From NCBI GenBank assembly GCA_017446155.1, contig JAFSRI010000023.1, positions 1 to 41,519 of the forward strand: 41,519 bases of DNA, given 5' to 3'. The notes under the pieces are model-generated. The model searched no databases. It saw nothing but the letters and a program-made list of their open reading frames with translations, and had not been told where the DNA came from. Of the stretch, positions 36,295 to 41,519 are shown in pieces; position 1 is the stretch's first letter; each line of letters starts with the position of its first letter. A program made the translations under genes and the position numbers. The stretch is from Clostridia bacterium (GTDB taxonomy: Bacteria; Bacillota; Clostridia; Oscillospirales; CAG-272).

Positions 36295-37668
36295 CTACAA
36301 CATTACTTTCGTTTTGTTATGTTTCTTTTCATAAATCGCCACGGCGCTTGATACGGCAACCGCCATCATCATTATTCCGAAATTGACAAAGCAAATATAC
36401 GCTCGATTTTCAATCGTCAGCCCAAACATCATAAGCGTCTTGCCGTTCGTCGCCTCGATGAATTTTCCGCCGATAAACGTCGCCGCAACGTTTGCCAAAC
36501 TCGACGCCGCGCTGAAAAATGCGATGCATGCCGCGCGCATTTTGTCGGGAACGTATAAGAACGCAAGATTTGCTATAACAACCGCCATACCTCCGCTGAC
36601 AAGTTGGCAGTAAACGTTTGATATGATATACATATACTGCGTTTGCTTCGTCACAAAAACGTTTATCACATAGCACAGCGAATACAGCGCCATTGACACC
36701 GACAGCGTCGGCATCCAGCCGAAACGCCTTATGCATTTGTTCCAAAACGGCATTGAAAGCAAAATACACGGAATGGCGGCTATCTGGCAAATGCTGAGAT
36801 ATGTATAGCTTATGTCTGCGCCGTTTAGAAGATATACCCCGTAAAACGAGCCGTGAAAGCAGTTCCCTGCCGAATAAAGCACTTGGATAAGCACCATTAC
36901 CAAAAACATCTTGCTTCTAAACGGTGTGGTTATTATATCTTTAAAGCTCGGCTTCTCGATCCCTTCGTTATACTGCGGCTCTTCGGCGCGGCTGAACATC
37001 TTTATTACAAACGCCGCTATCGGAAGCGCGATCCCGCGCATTATAAGCACGCCGAGCAGAGCGTTGTCGTGTTCCGTAAAATAATCGAGGAACAGCCCGA
37101 ACGCAAATGACAGAATAGCGTTTATAATAAGCGTTACCACTTTTACGCAGCTGAAATAGTCGTTTCTCGTCGCATTCGGCAAGCTGTAAAGCTGCCATGC
37201 GGATCTGGCCGGTGTTCCTATTGCCTCCGCCGCCGAAGCTATGACGACAAGCGCCGTAAACATCCTCGCTTTTATGTTCACGTCAATGTCGAGCACAACG
37301 ACCAAAGGCATGAGCACTATCTGAACCGCATAATAAATCCCGCGGAGCAGTAAAATAAGCGTTTTACGCTTTTTCATCGACTCGAATATAAAAGGCGAGA
37401 GAACCTGGGAAAGCCCCGAGAACATCTGCACTGTGCTGATAAGCGTTATATATCGCGTTTCAGTTAGTTTGTCCGCGCCTTCGAGCAAAAGTATCAGCAG
37501 AGTTGAATAAAAAACTCCCGTGAGCATCGTCGTCACGGCTGCTTCCGCCACAGTGCCGAAAAATATCCCGCGGCGGCCGCGGAGTCTGCCGTCGGAATTG
37601 TCTTTCAGCACACGCCCGAAACTGCCGGAATAATCCATACTGCTCTTTATTTTATCGTGTAACGCCAT
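36295..37668 (-). CDS. MFS transporter, probable sugar or glycan-fragment uptake
   Basis: A major facilitator superfamily permease with about 12 hydrophobic helices over 457 residues. A charged loop joins the two halves near the middle (RAEEPQYNEGIEKPSFKDI). Sequence such as GTPARSAWQLYSLPNATRNDYFS in the first half and CIRRFGWMPTLSVSM in the second matches MFS loops. The start is placed at ATG 37668 (MALHDKIKSSM), because TGAGG lies about nine bases before it; an ATG six codons upstream (37686) has no site. The promoter is at 37701-37729. It is the first gene of the operon with the beta-helix protein, which suggests uptake of an oligosaccharide, but the substrate cannot be read from sequence. 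Confidence 0.88.
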   Translation of the reverse strand: MALHDKIKSSMDYSGSFGRVLKDNSDGRLRGRRGIFFGTVAEAAVTTMLTGVFYSTLLILLLEGADKLTETRYITLISTVQMFSGLSQVLSPFIFESMKKRKTLILLLRGIYYAVQIVLMPLVVVLDIDVNIKARMFTALVVIASAAEAIGTPARSAWQLYSLPNATRNDYFSCVKVVTLIINAILSFAFGLFLDYFTEHDNALLGVLIMRGIALPIAAFVIKMFSRAEEPQYNEGIEKPSFKDIITTPFRSKMFLVMVLIQVLYSAGNCFHGSFYGVYLLNGADISYTYLSICQIAAIPCILLSMPFWNKCIRRFGWMPTLSVSMALYSLCYVINVFVTKQTQYMYIISNVYCQLVSGGMAVVIANLAFLYVPDKMRAACIAFFSAASSLANVAATFIGGKFIEATNGKTLMMFGLTIENRAYICFVNFGIMMMAVAVSSAVAIYEKKHNKTKVML

Positions 37669-37700
37669 ACTCGTTTGCCTCAGCATTTTAATATCGCTTA

Positions 37701-37729
37701 ATTATACAGTAATTATAGAATAAAAACAA
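37701..37729 (-). promoter_or_regulatory. Promoter of the MFS/beta-helix operon
   Basis: On the minus strand TTGTTT (37724-37729), 17 bases and a perfect TATAAT (37701-37706), about 33 bases before the preferred start. Confidence 0.6.
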
Positions 37730-37866
37730 GTATAAAAAGCTATTTTACAATCAAAATCTTTCCCATATCCGTTTCTTATTCTGTAAAGCGTCTTTTATTC
37801 GTTTTTTTGAGGTCGCATTTGATAAGTCTGTTTGAGTAATGCCGTTTAATACCTTGTAAAAACAAA

Positions 37867-37884
37867 AACACCCTCGCGGGCGTT
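37867..37884 (-). terminator. Second terminator-like hairpin downstream of pgsA
   Basis: On the minus strand AACGCCC and GGGTGTT (one G-U pair) around GCGA, followed by TTTTGTTTTT. It is about 105 bases beyond the pgsA stop and lies in the open tail described in findings. Confidence 0.55.
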
Positions 37885-37957
37885 TATCCCAAACTCTTTT
37901 TCAAATTCGCCTTTGATTTTCGACGCAGGAGAAAAAGCAATTTCCGGTAAAATTAAA

Positions 37958-37982
37958 AAGCGTTCTCTGTGCGAGAACGCTT
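37958..37982 (-). terminator. Terminator after pgsA
   Basis: AAGCGTTCTC and GAGAACGCTT form a perfect 10-bp stem with a 5-base loop, followed on the minus strand by TTTAATTTT. It begins seven bases after the stop codon. Confidence 0.85.
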
Positions 37983-37989
37983 GATTTTT

Positions 37990-38664
37990 TTATTTTTTCT
38001 CCGATTGTGCCGCCGCAAGATCTTTTTCGTCGGACTTTATTTTCTTTATATATTCAGCATATCTGATAAGATACAGCACAAACGACATAAGTATCAGCGC
38101 GGTCGAAATCGCTATCATAACAAACGACACGGGCAGTATCACCTCACCCCAAATGATAAGCATAAGCATATGGGCGCCCATCATAACGTAAAGAAACACC
38201 GTCGAGAGCTTTCCATGCCATTCGGCGAACAGCATGTGTTTTAATTTGCTCACCACATATATTCCGATAATGCCCGAAACGATCTCTTTCACAACAAGCG
38301 CGCCACATGGAATAAGAAGATATATTTGCCGAAACGACAACAGCAACATTATCGCTATCTGCGTCAGCTTGTCGGCTATCGGATCCATTATCTTGCCGAA
38401 CTCCGACACCATATTGAATTTTCGCGCGATGCGTCCGTCAATAACGTCCGACACGCCGGATATTACGATGATAATCAGCGAAATTATGTATCTTTCCTTA
38501 AAAAACATTATAAACAGCGGTATCAAAAGCAATAGCCTGAACACCGTTATCATGTTCGGAATTGTGATTATTTTCTTGTTGTATGTTTCCATGTCTACCC
38601 AGATATGCGCTTTGTTTTGCTTGAATAAACCGTTGTCATTAACGATTTTGAAAATAAATCGCAC
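37990..38664 (-). CDS. CDP-alcohol phosphatidyltransferase (PgsA-like)
   Basis: A membrane enzyme that transfers a phosphatidyl group from CDP-diacylglycerol to an alcohol; the family includes phosphatidylglycerophosphate synthase PgsA. The signature D-x2-D-G-x2-A-R-x8-G-x3-D-x3-D is intact: DVIDGRIARKF, then G and two Asp in GKIMDPIADK. About five or six hydrophobic helices follow, and the C-terminus is a charged tail (KSDEKDLAAAQSEKK). The start is uncertain: GTG 38664 lies five bases after GGGGAGG and is preferred, but METYNKK (38592) fits homologues better, and the promoter predicts a very short leader. It is a single-gene unit between a promoter at 38683-38711 and the terminator above. 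The alcohol substrate cannot be decided from sequence. Confidence 0.87.
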   Translation of the reverse strand: MRFIFKIVNDNGLFKQNKAHIWVDMETYNKKIITIPNMITVFRLLLLIPLFIMFFKERYIISLIIIVISGVSDVIDGRIARKFNMVSEFGKIMDPIADKLTQIAIMLLLSFRQIYLLIPCGALVVKEIVSGIIGIYVVSKLKHMLFAEWHGKLSTVFLYVMMGAHMLMLIIWGEVILPVSFVMIAISTALILMSFVLYLIRYAEYIKKIKSDEKDLAAAQSEKK

Positions 38665-38682
38665 AGACACCTCCCCGCTAAG

Positions 38683-38711
38683 ATTTTACTAAAATAAATA
38701 AGGTTTGTCAA
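38683..38711 (-). promoter_or_regulatory. Promoter of pgsA-like gene
   Basis: On the minus strand TTGACA (38706-38711), 17 bases and TAAAAT (38683-38688). The transcription start would fall near 38677, almost at the ribosome-binding site, so the leader is nearly absent. Confidence 0.75.
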
Positions 38712-38783
38712 GTTGATAAAAGACAAAAGTCGAAAAAAACTGTTTTATGGCTGTTTATTGGTTCCGGACGACAATCAAACGGC

Positions 38784-39848
38784 TTAAAAACGAACGTTGC
38801 CTTTTGAAACAAACAAAAAGACAAATTTTTCATATTTTTTCGGGTTTCTCAATACGAAAAGACCCAGCGTACTGAAAATCGCCCATAGTGTGGGAAAGAA
38901 CAAAAAGATAATGAAATAACGGATGTTTTGTTTTCGATTTATTTCATTCGTAATTTCAAACGGAACAATATATGCGCCGTTTTTTTCAATAGCCTTAACA
39001 TCGTAATACGGCGTATTATCCTTTGAATTATATAATATCGCGTATATGTTGAGTTCGGTTTTTCCGTCGCAGTATGCTTTTATTTCCGAAAAATCAATCT
39101 CTTTGCCGCCTTTTTCAATAATATAAATATCCGCGCCGCCGTACATAACAATATCGTCGCCTTCTTTTGCACAATAAGACAGCGCCGTGCCGAAATGTTC
39201 CGTGTTCGCCGGCGAATACGTTCTAAACGTTATCACACCCACAAGCACTGCAAAAGCGACAAAACAAACAAAAGCAAAAACATAACCGAATATCAATGAC
39301 GCCGGTTCTCTTATATGCCCGTTAAAAATATCGCGCTTCTTCGACGTGACTTTTTTAAGTTCCGCGCCGTCGTTCATCTCTCTGTATTTTTTCAAGGAAT
39401 ATGAGATAAAATCATACGTTCCGATTTGAAATTCATCAATTATTATTTTATGCTTTTCAGTATAGAGTATTATCTCGTGAGATTTATATTTTATCCCGAT
39501 AATATCAGAATAAGAATAATGCCTGTTTATTCCGAAAAATGTTTTTGCGGTAAAGCCCTTGTTATCGTAAGAAATACGGCAGTTGAAATATGCGATAATA
39601 AGTACAGCGCCGAGTAATGAAAAAATTTCAAACGCAAACGCGGAAAAATACGATTTATCTTTTCCGAAAGCCGCAAATACCGCTACGGAAAGAAAAATTG
39701 CCATACATATCGAACCGATCCATAGAATAAACTTGGGCGCTGCAACTTTGCCTTTTTCATACGGCACTTTTTTGGACATTATCCCGACTATCCCCGCCGC
39801 AAGCACGGCAACAAGCGGAACAAATAAGGAATATACAACGTATTTCAC
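38784..39848 (-). CDS. Membrane protein of unknown function
   Basis: A membrane protein with two blocks of hydrophobic helices. The first (about residues 1-90, MKYVVYSLFVPLVAVLAAGIV onward) precedes a soluble PH-like stretch (NRHYSYSDIIGIKYKSHEIILYTEKHKIIIDEFQIG). A further helix (VFAFVCFVAFAVLVG) leads to a second soluble domain, probably outside the cell, with a final helix and a basic tail. The frame is open to 39914, but the promoter (TTGACA-17-TAAACT at 39905-39933) lies over that stretch, so the start must be further down; GTG 39848 with AGGAG ten bases upstream is chosen. This gives 354 residues. The combination resembles bacterial PH-domain membrane proteins, but I cannot name it. Confidence 0.75.
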   Translation of the reverse strand: MKYVVYSLFVPLVAVLAAGIVGIMSKKVPYEKGKVAAPKFILWIGSICMAIFLSVAVFAAFGKDKSYFSAFAFEIFSLLGAVLIIAYFNCRISYDNKGFTAKTFFGINRHYSYSDIIGIKYKSHEIILYTEKHKIIIDEFQIGTYDFISYSLKKYREMNDGAELKKVTSKKRDIFNGHIREPASLIFGYVFAFVCFVAFAVLVGVITFRTYSPANTEHFGTALSYCAKEGDDIVMYGGADIYIIEKGGKEIDFSEIKAYCDGKTELNIYAILYNSKDNTPYYDVKAIEKNGAYIVPFEITNEINRKQNIRYFIIFLFFPTLWAIFSTLGLFVLRNPKKYEKFVFLFVSKGNVRF

Positions 39849-39904
39849 TGCACTATATCTCCTAAAAACATATCTCTTCGCCGAAAAAATTTCTTCCTGT
39901 TTTA

Positions 39905-39933
39905 AGTTTATCACCGTAATACTCGTATGTCAA
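39905..39933 (-). promoter_or_regulatory. Promoter of the membrane protein gene
   Basis: On the minus strand TTGACA (39928-39933), 17 bases and TAAACT (39905-39910). It decides the downstream start at 39848. Confidence 0.75.
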
Positions 39934-39970
39934 TCAACCTATGGTTGAATAAAGAATTTTCGGAAAGCCG

Positions 39971-40000
39971 AAAAAAGCCGAGCTGTGCGCTCGGCTTTTT
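39971..40000 (-). terminator. Terminator after the esterase/cyclophilin-like operon
   Basis: AAAGCCGAGC and GCTCGGCTTT around TGTGC, followed by TTTCG on the minus strand; it overlaps the stop codon region of the upstream gene. The same hairpin recurs at 41236-41268. Confidence 0.88.
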
Positions 40001-40427
40001 ATTCGCTCCATTCCAAGAACAATTTGACGCTTACGTCGCCTTCTCCAAGAATATCGAGCAGCTTTTCTTTTGAAACGTATGATTGCGAAGCGATCTTCGT
40101 AAAAATCCCGCGGCTTTCGTCATAACATATCATAAGCTTATCCTCGCCGCAAAGCACGATATCACCCGGTTTTACCGTCATTTCCTCATCGTTTTGCGGC
40201 AATCTGCACGTAAAATGCCCGATTTTGCAAAAGCCGCCGTCGCGCATATCGAAAGTAACCTCGCCTCTCAATTTTTCAACGAATGCTTTTTCCGCGGAAT
40301 TATCTTCAAGCGACGCATAGCATCTTTTTCCGTTCGCTTCGATCACAAGCACCGCCGTCGGAACGAAAACGTCCGTAATTTCCGGCACTTCCCGCATATC
40401 CTTATCTTGTTTTCCGTTCTTTATCAT
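39999..40427 (-). CDS. Cyclophilin-like fold protein
   Basis: A 142-residue cytoplasmic protein resembling the small bacterial cyclophilin-like family (TM1367-type). The pattern is VLVIEANGKRCYASLEDNSAEKAFVEKL, then GDIVLCGEDKLMICYDE and the ending EGDVSVKLFLEW. Members have the cyclophilin beta-barrel but lack the usual prolyl-isomerase catalytic residues; their function is not known. The start ATG at 40427 has an AAAGGATA site about ten bases upstream. It is the second gene of an operon, 16 bases after the esterase, and ends at the terminator at 39971-40000. Confidence 0.75.
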   Translation of the reverse strand: MIKNGKQDKDMREVPEITDVFVPTAVLVIEANGKRCYASLEDNSAEKAFVEKLRGEVTFDMRDGGFCKIGHFTCRLPQNDEEMTVKPGDIVLCGEDKLMICYDESRGIFTKIASQSYVSKEKLLDILGEGDVSVKLFLEWSE

Positions 40428-40443
40428 AATATATTATCCTTTA

Positions 40444-41172
40444 TCATATCTTGTCGAACATCCATTCAAGCACGTACTTTATATATTCGTCCCAAAAATC
40501 CCAATTGTGCGTTCCGTGCGATTCGCGGTACGTCAGATCATATCCCAGCTTGAGCAAATGCGCTTTGAATCTCTGATTTTCTTCATACAGAAAATCTTCC
40601 GTGCCGACGCCGAGGTATATTCTCGGCTTTATTTCGTCGCCGCTTCCCGCGCTTGCAAGCTCGAAAAGGTTGTCCTCTTTCGGAGCTTCCTCGCTTCCGA
40701 ATACCGACGGATAATAGCTTTTTGCTTTTCTCGTCGCGATATCGCAACCGGCGGAAAGTCCCGCGGCGGCGCAAAACCGTCCTTTTTCGCGCAACGCCAG
40801 CTTCAACGCTCCGTAACCGCCCATCGACAATCCCGCGGCAAAATTGTTTTCGCGCTCATCCGACAATCCGAACAGCGTCTTCATTATTTCGGGAAGTTCT
40901 TTCGCGATATATGTGTAATAATTCATACCGTATTTCATATCGCAGTAAAAGCTCTTGCCCGCAAACGGCATTACGACGCATATACCGTATTTTTCGGCAT
41001 ATCTTTCTATCGACGTTCTTCTCATCCACGTCGTATGGTCGTCGCTCAGCCCGTGAAGCAGATAAAGCGTTTTCGTCACTTCCCCAGCTTTTCTGCGCTC
41101 GGGAATTATTACGTATACGCCCGTCTTCATTCCGAGTTCTTCGCTGTATATTTTCAAATCGATAAATGCCAT
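40444..41172 (-). CDS. Alpha/beta-hydrolase esterase (EstA / S-formylglutathione hydrolase-like)
   Basis: A 242-residue serine esterase of the esterase D-like family. The catalytic triad is visible: Ser116 in the nucleophile elbow GLSMGGYG, Asp193 in GVGTEDF and His222 in HGTHNW. The oxyanion-hole region is YLLHGLSDDHTTW. There is no signal peptide, so it is cytoplasmic. Related Firmicutes enzymes hydrolyse short-chain acyl esters (tributyrin esterase); some act on acetylated or feruloylated sugars. The ATG at 41172 follows AAAGGACG. It is transcribed from a consensus promoter at 41198-41226 and shares its transcript with the cyclophilin-like gene. Confidence 0.92.
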   Translation of the reverse strand: MAFIDLKIYSEELGMKTGVYVIIPERRKAGEVTKTLYLLHGLSDDHTTWMRRTSIERYAEKYGICVVMPFAGKSFYCDMKYGMNYYTYIAKELPEIMKTLFGLSDERENNFAAGLSMGGYGALKLALREKGRFCAAAGLSAGCDIATRKAKSYYPSVFGSEEAPKEDNLFELASAGSGDEIKPRIYLGVGTEDFLYEENQRFKAHLLKLGYDLTYRESHGTHNWDFWDEYIKYVLEWMFDKI

Positions 41173-41197
41173 TATTCGTCACGTCCTTTCTTTATTT

Positions 41198-41226
41198 ATT
41201 ATAAAATCTACGCGGGATACTGTCAA
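41198..41226 (-). promoter_or_regulatory. Consensus promoter of the esterase operon
   Basis: On the minus strand a perfect TTGACA (41221-41226), 17 bases and a perfect TATAAT (41198-41203), 26 bases before the start codon. Confidence 0.88.
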
Positions 41227-41235
41227 GTGTGCAAA

Positions 41236-41268
41236 GAAAAAAGCCGAGCTGTGCGCTCGGCTTTTTTC
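41236..41268 (-). terminator. Terminator of the tRNA-Cys transcript
   Basis: AAAAAGCCGAGC and GCTCGGCTTTTT around TGTGC, with T-runs on both sides. It stops tRNA transcription just before the esterase promoter. Confidence 0.88.
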
Positions 41269-41290
41269 GTTAAGTTTTTGGAGACCAATA

Positions 41291-41365
<75 letters not shown>

Positions 41366-41404
41366 GGAAAAATATCTCCAAAAACATAATATGCTGTTTA
41401 GCAA

Positions 41405-41444
41405 AAAATCAACACACCAAAATTATATTCGGTGTGTTGATTTC
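41405..41444 (-). terminator. Terminator after tRNA-Gly
   Basis: AAATCAACACACC and GGTGTGTTGATTT form a perfect 13-bp stem around a 12-base loop, with TTTTTTG on the minus strand, three bases after the tRNA-Gly CCA. Confidence 0.85.
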
Positions 41445-41446
41445 GA

Positions 41447-41519
41447 TGGAGCGGATTACGGGGCTCGAACCCGCCACCTCGACCTTGGCAAGGTCGCGCT
41501 CTACCAAATGAGCTAAATC
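41447..41519 (-). tRNA. tRNA-Gly (GCC), partial at right edge
   Basis: All but the first three bases of a tRNA-Gly. The anticodon loop TTGCCAA gives anticodon GCC, the T-arm is GCGGGTTCGAGCCCCGT, and the acceptor 3' strand AATCCGC plus TCCA implies a 5' end GCGGATT of which only GATT is in the window. Confidence 0.94.

Noticed and set aside
41447..41519. tRNA-Ala reading of the last tRNA
   Set aside because: Reading the plus strand directly suggests GGC, but the gene is on the minus strand, giving anticodon GCC; the acceptor lacks G3-U70 and has U73, as for glycine.

Overview
The window comes from an anaerobic, low-to-moderate-GC member of the Bacillota, most likely class Clostridia (an Oscillospirales-like gut lineage is my guess). 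This rests on the str-operon and rpoBC gene order and sequences, strong AGGAGG ribosome-binding sites, near-consensus sigma-A promoters (TTGACA-17-TATAAT), Gram-positive-type lipoproteins with threonine-rich spacers, a reverse rubrerythrin, and a flavodiiron protein carrying flavin-reductase and rubredoxin modules. The species cannot be named from this sequence.

Layout. 1-11.4 kb (minus strand) is core information processing: rpoB-rpoC from one promoter, then after a 0.5 kb gap rpsL-rpsG-fusA-tuf from its own promoter; tuf runs off the left edge. 11.6-15.5 kb (plus) holds alaS, an mscL with a long charged C-terminal helix, and a HIT-family hydrolase. 15.5-22.6 kb (minus) holds pcrA, a large cysteine-repeat surface protein, tRNA-Ser followed by an unusual tandem array of tRNA-3'-end/terminator units, bioY and a PH-domain protein. 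22.6-31.9 kb is mostly plus strand and accessory: a 279-bp segment bounded by 16-bp inverted repeats, two tandem paralogous lipoproteins, a convergent reverse rubrerythrin, two paralogous SHOCT-tailed membrane proteins, an XRE regulator divergent from a third lipoprotein, ribF, and a penicillin-binding-protein-like DD-peptidase homologue that has lost all three catalytic motifs. 32.2-41.5 kb (minus) holds the flavodiiron protein, a transporter/beta-helix operon, a CDP-alcohol phosphatidyltransferase, a membrane protein of unknown role, a cyclophilin-like protein and an esterase in one operon, tRNA-Cys and a tRNA-Gly cut by the right edge.

How the genes fit together. The left third is transcription and translation machinery. 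The rubrerythrin and flavodiiron protein form an oxygen/peroxide defence typical of strict anaerobes. The MFS transporter and its neighbouring cytoplasmic beta-helix protein look like a small uptake-and-processing unit for an unknown glycan. The lipoproteins, cysteine-repeat protein and DD-peptidase homologue are envelope proteins. The most unusual features are (i) the tandem tRNA-Ser 3'-end units, (ii) the DD-peptidase pseudoenzyme, (iii) the inverted-repeat-bounded segment before the duplicated lipoproteins, and (iv) the three operator-like repeats between 31.87 and 32.07 kb. I did not find a CRISPR array, a prophage, an insertion sequence with a transposase, or a recognisable riboswitch.
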